A program made the position numbers and the translations under genes. From the NCBI GenBank assembly GCA_964550175.1, contig CAZJXP010000002.1, forward strand, positions 1-28,672: DNA of 28,672 nucleotides, given 5' to 3'. Positions 1 to 9,300 of this stretch are shown here, one piece after another. The notes beneath the pieces are model-generated. The model worked only from the letters and a program-made list of their open reading frames with translations. It was not told the origin of the DNA and did no database searches. Position 1 is the first letter of the stretch. Each line of letters starts with the position of its first letter. The stretch comes from DSQK01 sp964550175 (GTDB lineage: Archaea > Nanobdellota > Nanobdellia > Woesearchaeales > ARS49).

Positions 1-3000
1 TTCGGTTGAAATTCGAGCCTTCCGTGAGGACAATACCCATCGCGCGCGTCGTGTTGTCATCAGCCGACTGGTTGGAAAGTCCTTGCGTCGTGATGCTGTT
101 CAAAGAAAGGGTGTTGTTCGTGCTGTCTCTCAACAAGATGCCGATTGGCGCCAACGTACCATTGGTAATGATGGTATTATTCCTGATGGAACTACTATTC
201 ACATTCGTGAAATTAATCGCGATACCGAACGTGCCTTGGCTGTTTCCGTCCTGAATAACGCAGTTAGAAACGTTGATGTTCGTCCTGCCTGTCGCGTTGA
301 TGGCGCTGACATTGCCTTCGCCCGAGGTATCGTATGTGATTTTGTATCCTGCGCAATCAAGAGAGATATCGCTCGCGCCGAACGTGATACATGTCCCGGC
401 GCTGGCGATATTAGCGGTCAGCACCGTGTTTGCCGTGATGGTGCCGCTCGCTCCTACGCTGGTGCAAGCGGAATCAGCCAAGGGGGTTTCATCCACATAG
501 AACGAGGTCCAGTGGCTCACGTTGAAGATGATCTTTCCGCCAGAATAGCTTTGTTCCGTGCAGGTGTCCACCGGGCATACCGAGTATGAGTCGACATCGA
601 GCAAATCGTATAGGATGCGAGGGTCAGTGAGCGTTAATCCGTTCAGGGTCAGCGTCGCGTTCAGGTGCATATAGGATAGATTCGTTGAATTCATCCGTAT
701 GCGGTTTGATGATATGTTCAACTCCCGGTAGCGTATGTTTGCGGTTTTGTTTATTACAAAAGGCGTCTCGAATCGTATGCTTCCGTTCGGGCTCTCGAAC
801 GTGATGTTGTTTATCGTGATGTTTGAGCGCTCGCTCGAGTTGATCCACGCTTCTGCGTTCTTCAGGCTCGTGTTGAACAACGATGTGGCGTTCGAATCTC
901 TGACGGACAACGCATAATTTTCGTTGTTGTTTCCCCCGACAACCGTGATGACTGAATTATTGATTTGCGTTATGTTGACGAATTCAAGCCAGATTCCGCT
1001 TGACGGCAGCGTCCCGTTCACGTCAATAAAGCTGTTCAGAATGTAGGCATTTGTCACGTTGCTCTTCAGCCAGATGCCGGTGTTGTTCGACTGGCCGCGA
1101 ACCGTCACAGTGTTGTTGTCCATGCCGGGGTTTCTGGAGATGTCGTGAAACTTGATCCCGATAAGCCCGGTCGTGCCGAGCGAGAACACAAAATTGTTGT
1201 CGAGGGCGATGTTGTGCGAGTTAAATGCGATTTCAACTCCGTACGCGCCGGCGCCGGTCGAGTTAGCAACGACTGTGCTGTTCGTTACGTTCGTTCCGTT
1301 CACGCCGGTTGCCAGGTACACTCCTATCGGCCCCGAGGTTCCGTTCGCGTTAACGAAGTTGTTGTCAAGCCAGGCGTTGCTTCCCGTGTCGACGCTCACT
1401 CCGCGGACGCCGGTCGTTCCCATGGCATAAATAATGTTGTTCCAGGCGCGGTGGACGTAGCTTGTGGACGTATACTGCAGGCCGAAGTTGCCCGTCGTTG
1501 TGCCGTTCGCGATGATGTTGTTGCCGCTGATGTTGCTCGAGTTGACATTCGTGGTGACGATAATCCCTATTGCGCCGGACGTTCCTTGGGCGAGAACCGT
1601 GTTATTTTCTATGCGCGCGGTGTTCAGGTTGGTGTCGAGCCTTATTCCGTTGCTTCCTGTCGTCCCGTTCGCGATGATGTTGTTGCCCGCAATGACGTTA
1701 TTGTACGATGTCGTGGTGATTTGGATTCCTCTCGATGTCGCGCCCGTGCCGTTCACCCAGATGCTGTTGTTTGTAACGTTCGTGTTGTTGATTCCCGTGG
1801 TCAGAACGATGCCGGTGCCGGTCGTCGACGTGTTCATGTTTATGATGTTGCCAGAGATCTGCGCACTGCTCGCGGTGACGACGCCGATGCCGAACGTGCC
1901 GGTCGTGCCGTACACGAAGATTGAATTGTTGAAGATGTTGTTGGCGTAGGAGGTTGACGTGACTTGGATTCCGTATCCGCCGCTCGTCGTCCCGTTCGCT
2001 ATCGCGACGTTGTTCGTGACGTTCGTATCGTTGACGTTGCCCGAGAGGAGGATTCCGATTGCGCCGGTCGTTCCTCGCGAGATGACGGTGTTGTTCGTGA
2101 CAAGGGCCTTGTTCAGGTTCGTGAGCAGGATGATGCCGCTGCTCGCGGTCGTGCCGCCGTTTACGGTGACGTCGTTGCCGATGAGATCGTCGTTGTAGGA
2201 GGTTGTGGTGATGGTGATGCCGCGTCCGGTCGCGCCCGTGCCGTTTACCATGATGCTGTTATTGACGACATTCGTGTCGTTCACGCCCGTCGTGAGGATG
2301 ATTCCGGTGCCGGTCGTCGTCGTGTTCATGGACACGAGGTTGTTCGAGATGTTTCCGCTCGCGGCGGTCACGTACGCGATGCCGAACGTGCCCGTCGTGC
2401 CGAGCACGAGGACGCTGTTGTTGAACACGTTGTTCGCGTAGGACGTTGACGTGACTTCAATGCCGAACCCGCCGCTGGTCGTGCCGTTCGAGATGACGTT
2501 GTTGTTTGAGACGTTCGTGAAGTTCACGCTCGTTGTGAGTAGGATGCCGATGGCGCCGGACGTTCCCTGCGCGTTAATGGTGTTGTTGTCGACGATGGTT
2601 CCGTTTCCGAGGACTGACGTGATGAGGATGCCGTTGCTTCCCGTCGTGCCGTTCACTCGGATGACATTGCCATCGATTCGGTTGAAATAGGATGTTGTGG
2701 TGTCTCTGATTCCGACTGCGGTCGCACCGGTGCCGTTGACTTGAATGCTGTTATTTGTCACATTCGTGAAGTTCACGCCAGTCGTCAGTTGGATGCCGGT
2801 GCCGGTCGTCGTCGTGTTCATGTTAATGATGTTGTTGTCGATGTGGGCCGTGCTCGCGGTGGACACTTGGATGCCGAACGTGCCCGTCGTGCCGAGGACG
2901 AGTACCGTGTTGTTGCGGATGAGGTTGCCGTACGACGTCGTGATTGCTTCGATACCCATCCCGCCGCTCGTGGATCCGTTCGACAGCACGTCGTTGTTCT

Positions 3001-4954
3001 CGACATCCGTGTCGTTGATGCTGGCGGAGAGCAGGATGCCGATGGCGCCAGACGTTCCTTGGACGGCGACCCAGTTGTCCTTGATTGTGTTCAGGAATCC
3101 TATGGAGTCGATGCGGATGCCGTTGTTGCTGGTGGCAACTGTAAGCGCTCTTGACGCGACGTAGACTCGGTTGTCGGTGATGTTGGTCATGTGCGACGAC
3201 GCCGTGAACTGGATGCCGTAGTTCGTGGTGTCGTTCCCGCTCACCGTGATGCTGTTGTTCACGATGGTGGTGTTCAGCACCGATGTCGAGCCGAAAATAC
3301 CGACGTTGCTCAATGTGCCGTTCACGGTCAAGATATTGTCCTTGATGATTGTGTTGTTGACGAATGAAATGAGGCTGATGCCTCGGTTGGCGTTTATCGT
3401 GCCACGCGTGTTGATCGTGTTGTTGATGATGCTCGTGTTGACCACGTTCAGCAAACGGATGCCGATGATTGAGGTGTTCGTGCCGTTCGTGTTGATGGTG
3501 TTTCTTGTAATGTTGATTTGGCTGGTGTTGAACGCGAAAATGCCCCAATTATCCCCTTTTCCATTTGTTGTAATTGAGTTGTTATCTATGGTGTTGTTGT
3601 GGCCGTCCTTCTGTATGTTGATGCCCATATTCAAGTCCGTGCCGTTCGTGCGGATAGTGTTCCCGGAGACAGTATTCTGCATAGATGTCTGGTTGAGGTA
3701 CACGCCGAAATTTCGGGTTCCATTGCCGTTGATGTCAATCGAGTTATTCGAGATGAGGTTCCATGACGCGCCCTGGAGGAAGACGCCGTAGCTCATGTTC
3801 GTCCCGTTCGTGATGATGGAGCTGTTCAGGATGTAGCTGTTGTTCGTGTTCGTGAAGTTGATGCCGATTCCGAACTCGCCGCGCCGGTTGCCGTCCTGCA
3901 TGAAACAGTTCTGGATTGTGATGTTGTTCCTGTTCTGCGCGACGATTGCGCTGGCGTTTCCCGCGCCGCTCGAGTCCCAAGTTATCTTGAACCCGGCGCA
4001 GTCAAGCGTGACGTTGCTCGCAGTGATCATCATACAGTTGCTCACGTTCGAGACGTCCCCCGAGAGAACATAGGTTTCACCTAATGCGCTCAGGTTGTTG
4101 CAGGTTGAGATGGTTGTCGTCGCCGCGGTCCTGAATCCGGCCGCTGACGGGGTCGATGCGACGATCGCGGCGGTGATTGCTGATTCGTTTGTTTCTGTTG
4201 TGACAGGTTCTGGCGCGATTGTCGGCGCAGTGATTATGGCGGGCTCGGGAGCAATCGTCGGAGCGGGTTCTGCCGAATGCTCAGTTTCGGGAGTGATTTC
4301 CGGCGCGATAACTTCAGGCGCACTATCTATAGGACCTGGCTCTTCGATAGGGGTCTCGATGACTGGCTCTGCTGAGAACATTCCTGTTGGGGTCGAGGTC
4401 TTGAGCCAATGATAGAAAGAAACCAAGGAATCAGGGACTCCCCAACCGAGCGCGTTCGTGCTGCTACTGCTGCTGGGGGAAACTCCCTCAGAAACAGCCG
4501 GCTGACTGAAGAGTCCAGTGATGCCTGGTCCCAAAAGGAAAGTGAATGCAAGGATGGTGATGAGGGCAATCAAAATGGGTTTGGCGTTGAGCTTGCTGTC
4601 GTTAGTGACCTCTTTACCGCCCAGATTGGAAGAGTTGGCTCGATTCTGAATATCCTTATGGCCGAAACGCGACAAAACGGGGCGGTAAAAAGTGTTCGGG
4701 GTTGTTGGAGTATGCTGCTGCGTCCAGTAATTTTCCTGATTTGCGAGCGCATGGACCCTATTTGTCAAATCATAAGCCAAGTCTTTCGCTTCAGGCGAGG
4801 CGTTCGTGTTGAGGATTGACTTGTAGTGCGCTAATAGGAACGGATACTGCTCCTTGGCGTGCGCTTCCGATGTCAGCGCTTTAGCTACACAAACGTCAAA
4901 CGTTTCCGCGAGCCTTCTAGGCACGCTCCCAAACCCACACACTTTTTTTATCAT
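1..4954 (-). CDS. Giant N-anchored beta-helix surface protein (3' end outside window)
   Basis: The reading frame opens at ATG 4954-4952 and stays open to the left edge, giving 1651 visible codons with no stop. Residues 1-110 are a soluble, helix-rich cytoplasmic region, with a pattern (Y..LL..YK.IL ... H.LA) shared with the 5180-aa protein. A transmembrane helix lies at about 126-148 and contains TFLLGPGITGL. A Ser-rich patch and FYHWLKTSTPTG follow, then a Pro/Glu/Thr/Ala stalk (about 191-271). One very long NosD-like right-handed beta-helix (about 281-1483) ends in CPVDTC and FNVSHWTSF. A second helix begins near 1498 and runs off the window. Coils are about 25-29 residues, rich in NNT/NGT/NNS sequons, and include a 492-bp higher-order repeat. 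No catalytic motif is visible. NosD-like helices are common in carbohydrate-binding or carbohydrate-processing surface proteins; a structural or adhesive role is inferred. The gene lies 25 nt downstream of the 467-aa gene. Confidence 0.9.
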   Translation of the reverse strand, partial: MIKKVCGFGSVPRRLAETFDVCVAKALTSEAHAKEQYPFLLAHYKSILNTNASPEAKDLAYDLTNRVHALANQENYWTQQHTPTTPNTFYRPVLSRFGHKDIQNRANSSNLGGKEVTNDSKLNAKPILIALITILAFTFLLGPGITGLFSQPAVSEGVSPSSSSSTNALGWGVPDSLVSFYHWLKTSTPTGMFSAEPVIETPIEEPGPIDSAPEVIAPEITPETEHSAEPAPTIAPEPAIITAPTIAPEPVTTETNESAITAAIVASTPSAAGFRTAATTTISTCNNLSALGETYVLSGDVSNVSNCMMITASNVTLDCAGFKITWDSSGAGNASAIVAQNRNNITIQNCFMQDGNRRGEFGIGINFTNTNNSYILNSSIITNGTNMSYGVFLQGASWNLISNNSIDINGNGTRNFGVYLNQTSMQNTVSGNTIRTNGTDLNMGINIQKDGHNNTIDNNSITTNGKGDNWGIFAFNTSQINITRNTINTNGTNTSIIGIRLLNVVNTSIINNTINTRGTINANRGISLISFVNNTIIKDNILTVNGTLSNVGIFGSTSVLNTTIVNNSITVSGNDTTNYGIQFTASSHMTNITDNRVYVASRALTVATSNNGIRIDSIGFLNTIKDNWVAVQGTSGAIGILLSASINDTDVENNDVLSNGSTSGGMGIEAITTSYGNLIRNNTVLVLGTTGTFGIQVSTASTAHIDNNIINMNTTTTGTGIQLTTGVNFTNVTNNSIQVNGTGATAVGIRDTTTSYFNRIDGNVIRVNGTTGSNGILITSVLGNGTIVDNNTINAQGTSGAIGILLTTSVNFTNVSNNNVISNGTTSGGFGIEVTSTSYANNVFNNSVLVLGTTGTFGIAYVTAASGNISNNLVSMNTTTTGTGIILTTGVNDTNVVNNSIMVNGTGATGRGITITTTSYNDDLIGNDVTVNGGTTASSGIILLTNLNKALVTNNTVISRGTTGAIGILLSGNVNDTNVTNNVAIANGTTSGGYGIQVTSTSYANNIFNNSIFVYGTTGTFGIGVVTASSAQISGNIINMNTSTTGTGIVLTTGINNTNVTNNSIWVNGTGATSRGIQITTTSYNNVIAGNNIIANGTTGSNGIRLDTNLNTARIENNTVLAQGTSGAIGIIVTTNVNSSNISGNNIIANGTTTGNFGLQYTSTSYVHRAWNNIIYAMGTTGVRGVSVDTGSNAWLDNNFVNANGTSGPIGVYLATGVNGTNVTNSTVVANSTGAGAYGVEIAFNSHNIALDNNFVFSLGTTGLIGIKFHDISRNPGMDNNTVTVRGQSNNTGIWLKSNVTNAYILNSFIDVNGTLPSSGIWLEFVNITQINNSVITVVGGNNNENYALSVRDSNATSLFNTSLKNAEAWINSSERSNITINNITFESPNGSIRFETPFVINKTANIRYRELNISSNRIRMNSTNLSYMHLNATLTLNGLTLTDPRILYDLLDVDSYSVCPVDTCTEQSYSGGKIIFNVSHWTSFYVDETPLADSACTSVGASGTITANTVLTANIASAGTCITFGASDISLDCAGYKITYDTSGEGNVSAINATGRTNINVSNCVIQDGNSQGTFGIAINFTNVNSSSIRNNTIITNGTLAPIGILLRDSTNNTLSLNSITTQGLSNQSADDNTTRAMGIVLTEGSNFNR
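1551..3040 (-). repeat. 492-bp higher-order tandem repeat (about three copies)
   Basis: Marker strings recur at exactly 492-bp spacing on the plus strand: CCGGTGCC at 1812, 2304 and 2796; ATGCCGAACG at 1887, 2379 and 2871; AGGATKCCGA at 2049, 2541 and 3033. One step further left the spacing becomes 489, a one-codon indel. The unit encodes 164 residues, read as six beta-helix coils of about 25-29 residues. Coils A, B and C resemble D, E and F (TTGVN-TNVTNNS type, TTSY type, then a third type), so a three-coil subunit seems to have doubled before the whole was triplicated. The edges are approximate and more diverged coils extend on both sides. Confidence 0.85.
4392..4550 (-). repeat. Direct repeat A: membrane-anchor segment (left-edge giant)
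   Basis: This 159-bp segment aligns without gaps to 21156-21314 with 18 mismatches by hand count (about 89% identity). It encodes most of the transmembrane helix (TFLLGPGITGL), the Ser-rich patch and the FYHWLKTSTPTG stretch. Sequence on both sides is much less alike. Confidence 0.85.
4605..4631 (-). repeat. Partial copy of the element flank in the left-edge giant
   Basis: GTGACCTCTTTACCGCC followed by CAGATTGGAA matches 6301-6327 at 25 of 27 positions. It encodes SNLGGKE just before the transmembrane helix, the same location as in the two small proteins. The palindromic core is absent here. Confidence 0.6.
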
Positions 4955-4971
4955 TCCGTCTCTTTATTACC

Positions 4972-4979
4972 TATTTAAA
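4972..4979 (-). promoter_or_regulatory. Candidate archaeal TATA box before the left-edge giant
   Basis: The only intergenic gap of any size (4955-4979) contains TTTAAATA, a match to the archaeal TATA consensus, preceded by purine-rich GAAAGTGA that could serve as BRE. Its centre lies about 21-22 nt upstream of ATG 4954, slightly closer than usual for a leaderless transcript. No good Shine-Dalgarno sequence is visible in the gap. It may be chance in an AT-rich gap. Confidence 0.35.
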
Positions 4980-6383
4980 TCACTTTCTCAAGCTCTCTTT
5001 GATCTTAATTATGGGCCAGCCCGCTTTCATCAACAGCTGCCTGATTTGCTCCGTCGAGTAGCCCTTCGCTCTAGCGTTCGCGACGTATTCCTCTAACCCT
5101 GATTTCGGCAAATTTGGCTTTCTTAATACGATTCTTGTGATGACATAGATCGCGATGAGCGCGTTGAACACGATGATGGCGAACAGTCCCGGCCCGAACC
5201 AGCCCTTCTTGGTCGTATCGAGCAAATCTATCTTGAACTCGTTCATCGCGGAGCCGTCAGGATACGTCAGCGTGATTGCCGCGTCGTACGTGCCTGCGGT
5301 GAGCTTCGTCGCGTCGAAGTGGGTCTTGATTCCGACATTGTCTCGCGGGGCGAGGTCGAACTTCTCGCTCGCGAAGCTGGCTTTTCTTTCGCCATCTTGC
5401 GAGACGGCCACGGAGGCTGTGACGCCGTTCAGCTGGCTGTTCCAGTCGCTCTGCACGTCGAACGTGAACGCGTTGATTTCGCCCGCCTTGAACGTGGTGT
5501 CTGAGCGCGAGATTGAGGCCAGCGGAACGCCAACGGAGAACTCCTTTGTGATGATGAGCGTCCCTTCATCGTAGGCGATTGCGGCGGTTGCTGTGTAGAT
5601 GCCGTTCTTCAAATTGTTGATGGGGATTTGTTGGGTGAAGTCTGCGCTTTCCGCGATTTCTAATGGTTTTGCTATCATGTCGACGCTCGCGATTGTTCCC
5701 GTTGGGTTGGAGATGGTGATTTGCGGGGCGACATTCGCGACGCCTAATGACCCGATGTTCTTTACTTTTGTCGTGACGCCCAATGCATTTTCTTCCACCT
5801 TGATGTCGATTGTCGCCCGGATGTGCTTCTCAGGGATTGCGACATTCACGTAGATGGTGAACGCTAATTGTATCTTTGCGGTTAATGCCCCTTCTGGTGC
5901 TTCGATATCCTCTTCTATCAATATTTTTCCGATGTGTTGGCCTGGCGAGAGCTTCTCTGGCAAGGTGATGGAGTAGGGGATTGAGGTCTCTTGACCTAAT
6001 TTTATGTACTCGCTTGGGAGTGTGATGTATTTCGCCAACTCTCCGTCGGCTATGAGTCTCGCTTGGCCCACTTCTTCCGGGGTCGTTAGGACGACGAACT
6101 GGCCTTCCGTTGTTTGGCCTGGGCTGAAGTCTATTCTGTTCAGGGTTGGACGGAGGCCGAAGGCGGATACGTTGCTGGAGAGTAAGATGAGGAGGAGGAA
6201 GGCGAAGCTGAATTGCAGTATGCGGCGCTCGTGGCCGCTCTGAGCGCCACGCGCCGCACGGCCGGTCGAATTTATTCCGTTACCGTTTGTTCGCTCCTGC
6301 GTGACCTTTTTACCGCCAAGATTGGAACGTTCGTCAGCGTAGGAAGTCTCGTTCTTTTTTCCACTAGTCTCAATTTGCATCAT
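4980..6383 (-). CDS. 467-aa double-pass surface protein with Ig-like domains and cytoplasmic helical tail
   Basis: Start ATG 6383 overlaps the TGA of the upstream giant gene (ATGA), implying translational coupling. A second ATG follows at once, and no ATG, GTG or TTG lies between it and the hydrophobic segment. Residues 1-54 are charged and carry SNLGGKK and the palindromic element. Residues 55-74 are hydrophobic and end in NVSA before FGLRP, so they look like a signal peptide or signal anchor with an unusually long n-region. Residues 75-393 look like about three Ig-like beta-sandwich domains; motifs such as LPEKLSPGQHIGKI recall COG1470/NEW3- or chaperone-like extracellular domains (family assignment tentative). 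A second transmembrane helix lies at about 398-418. The cytoplasmic tail (424-467) has the pattern EEYVANARAKGYSTEQIRQL...GWP..., a small helical domain widespread in archaeal and candidate-phyla membrane proteins. It is a paralogue of the 485-aa protein. It may partner or anchor the adjacent giant (inference). Confidence 0.9.
   Translation of the reverse strand: MMQIETSGKKNETSYADERSNLGGKKVTQERTNGNGINSTGRAARGAQSGHERRILQFSFAFLLLILLSSNVSAFGLRPTLNRIDFSPGQTTEGQFVVLTTPEEVGQARLIADGELAKYITLPSEYIKLGQETSIPYSITLPEKLSPGQHIGKILIEEDIEAPEGALTAKIQLAFTIYVNVAIPEKHIRATIDIKVEENALGVTTKVKNIGSLGVANVAPQITISNPTGTIASVDMIAKPLEIAESADFTQQIPINNLKNGIYTATAAIAYDEGTLIITKEFSVGVPLASISRSDTTFKAGEINAFTFDVQSDWNSQLNGVTASVAVSQDGERKASFASEKFDLAPRDNVGIKTHFDATKLTAGTYDAAITLTYPDGSAMNEFKIDLLDTTKKGWFGPGLFAIIVFNALIAIYVITRIVLRKPNLPKSGLEEYVANARAKGYSTEQIRQLLMKAGWPIIKIKESLRK
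6222..6330 (-). repeat. In-frame palindromic coding element, copy in 467-aa gene
   Basis: The palindrome core is 6222-6257: arms GCGGCGC/GCGCCGC, a 2-nt bulge (TC), arms GTGGC/GCCAC, and a short self-complementary loop. It is followed by ACGGCCGGTCGA, GTTACCGTTTG and, at 6301-6327, GTGACCTTTTTACCGCC plus AAGATTGGAA. It encodes most of the charged cytoplasmic segment before the hydrophobic stretch (SNLGGKK ... STGRAARGA). It is shared at nucleotide level with copies at 23221 and 21408; the AAGATTGGAA end also occurs in the left-edge giant (4605-4631). Confidence 0.75.
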
Positions 6384-9300
6384 GGCACCCTGAACGTCAC
6401 TGTCGCGTTCCTCAATCCAAACGGCTCGTCCAACGGAACCGTGATGTTGACGTCTACTCTTGCGTCATCATGCTCGTCCGTCCAATTGAGGTCGACGATG
6501 TCCATCCTGCTGCTGGTGAGTGAGAAGTTCGTCCAGTTCAGCGTGCTGTTCGAGCTGTTGAACGCAAAAGATTCGTTAATTCTGGCTTTGAAGCGGTAGT
6601 TGGCCGTCGGATAGTCCACGCTCGGGCCGAGGAATAATCTCGTACTGGTCACGCTGACGTTGATAGGCATATTTCCGTCGCTTTGCAGCCAGAAGGCTCT
6701 CGGAGATTCGTCGACCGTGTCGTTTTGCTGTCCTAATGACATGTTGCCGAAGTCTATGTTTCGGATGGGTAGGCTGAAGTTAATCAGGCTCTGGAGCGTG
6801 AAGTTCGTCGCGTTGCTGTACGGACTGAACTGCGCGCCGTCGTACGCGATGACGCGCCACCAGTACGCTCGGTCGGTTTCAAGCGTGAAGTTGATGGTGA
6901 AATTCGTTGAGTTCGCGTTTGCCAAACTCGAGATATTCGTTCGATTGAAGACGATGCTGCCGAATCCTATGTCGGTCGCGATTTCGAGAGAATAGTTTAC
7001 CGCGACGATTCCTCCCGTGCTGTTGCTCCAGTTAAAGTTCGGAGACCTGTCGGTGATGTTGCTGTTGTTCGCCGGGTAGAGGTTTATTGGAGCGGAGAGT
7101 CCCGTTACGGTGACGTTGTTGCTGCAGAATTCAGTTCCGTCAACGATGTTGTCATTCGGCGTGACACAGGCGTGCCAGACGTCTCCGGCAGAAGTTTCTT
7201 CCTTTGTTATGATCGTGCTACGGTTGCTGTAGATAGCGAAGATCTGCTCCGAGCTCAGACTGCGGTTGAAAATCTTGACGTCGTCGATGGAACCGTTCCA
7301 CAACTGCGTCGTGTGACCCCAGCCGATACGGAGCGAATTTACGTTTGACGCGGGGAGCGTCGGGGTGGCAGTGGTGGTTTCCAGAACTCCGTTAATGTAT
7401 ATCATGATGTGGGTTCCGTTATAGACTCCAGTTGTGTGATACCATGTATCTCTCGCCCAGACGGTGGTTGAGACGGCATCCATGTTGCCCGCGCAACCGC
7501 TTCCGTTATTTATTTCAAAATTCATCCGTCCGCTTGCGGCGGCCAAGAAGAACGCATAGTTCGTCGTGCACGTTCCGCTGCTTCCTTTGCTCAATACCGT
7601 TTCATAAGACTCGATTGTCGAGTTCACGTGTTTTGCCCAGGCCATCACGGTGAATCCGCCTGTCGTGTTGAAGTCCAGCGATTCGTTGTCAGGGATCTCA
7701 ACGTATTCTCCTGAGCCGTTGAATTGGAATGCGCCACGACCGTCCACGCCCCCGGTCGAGTTGTAGATGGCGGTGATGACGCTCGCGTTGTTCCTGAACG
7801 GAGTGTAGTCTCGCACGGCGGACTCATTGGTCGCCCCCTCGAACGGCATGTTGAGCGTCATGATCGAGACATTGTTGACGAACCAGTTCGTGATGTTCTT
7901 GACATGTTGATTGTCAATATCTGTTACGTTGAGGTAGAGCGTCAGGTTTTCGTTCGTGTTGTTCGTCGACGGATTGGTCGTGTTGAGGATTGCGCTCGTT
8001 ATGTTCGGGGCGGTGTTCAGTATCGTGACGTTATTGCTGCAGAACTCGACACCATCAACGAGATTGTCATTCGGGGTGACGCATGCCTGCCAGATGTCGC
8101 CGACAAAGGTCTCATTATGAACGATGACGCTCCTGTTGGCGTACCACGCCCAAATCTGGTCCGAGGTCAACGCGCGGTCGAAGACGGTGACTTCGTCAAT
8201 CGAACCGTTGATGTTCTGCGCCGTCGTGCCGGAAGTTCCTCCAACACCAATGATTGACGAGGGCGTCAACACGGATTGCTTGAGATCTATGTCCGTGTGG
8301 GTCTGGTTAAGCTGGCCGTTCAGGTAATAATAACCGGTGTCGCCATTAAGCACATACGTGACAAGCGTCCAGTTGCGGAGTGGCGGCGGGTTCGTGAACG
8401 AGCGGCTCCTGAATCCAGTCGTGTTATACCACCCGATTTGGTTATCCATGAAATAGAGCAACGCGTCCGTTCCTCCGCCGATGCGGATGATGTTTGCTGC
8501 CCGATGGCTGCCGAGCTTCACCCATGCCATCACGGTGAGATTTGTCGTGTTGAAGCGCGGCTTTTGCGCGATGGTTCCCACATCGATAAATTCTTCCGTC
8601 GTCGAGAGCCCATTGAGCTGGTAGGCTCCTCTTCCATCATATCCGCCCGTCGTGTTGAAGAACGGCGTTCCGTTCGTGGTGTGCAACGTCCCGTTTATTC
8701 CGGTCGTGTAATCCTTCGTCGAGGTGTTCGTGCTCGAGCCGTTCTCGAACGGCATCTGCACAATCGCGATCGGCATGAACCCGGTGCCGTTCCACTCTTT
8801 CCAGACCGTTATGTTTTTCACGTGGTCGATGTCCGCATCCGTCACGTTTAGGTAGAGCGTCAGGTTCTGACTGGTGTCGTTCGTCAACGGGTTCGTCGAG
8901 TTCAGGATCGCGTTGGTGACGTTCGGCCTGTCATTTTCGCTCGCGCTGTAGTTCGTCCAGTGGCTCACGTTGAACTTGAATACGCCACCCTCGTAACTGT
9001 TGACGGTGCACGTGTCGGCCGGACAGGCCAAGAATAGTCCCGAATCGTAATTATTGACCCTTGCGCGCGGATTCGTGAACGAGAGATTGTTGAGCACGAT
9101 GTTCGAGCTGACGTTCCAGAACGGATGCGCGAGGCTGCTGACATAGGTATTGTTCTGCGAAATGTTGAACTCGCTCAACCCAAAAGTAATTGTGCCGGTG
9201 ATGTTGACGCGCTTCGCGAAATTGATGCGTCCGTATTCATTTTCGAGCGTCAAGTTGTCGAACGTATTATTTACGCTGCCGATGGTCGCGAGCTGCATTC

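Noticed and set aside
1551..3040. CRISPR-like periodic repeat
   Set aside because: The period is 492 bp, copies diverge evenly without conserved repeat/unique spacer structure, and the region encodes a continuous beta-helix.
83..3791. Long plus-strand open frames in the left giant and similar ones throughout
   Set aside because: They are the complement of Asn/Thr-rich beta-helix codons (GTT/GTC-rich), lack domains, overlap each other in several frames and sit inside well-supported minus-strand genes.
6222..6257. Rho-independent-type terminator
   Set aside because: The hairpin is inside coding sequence, lacks a following T-tract on the transcribed strand at the right place, and has counterparts inside the middle of the giant frame.
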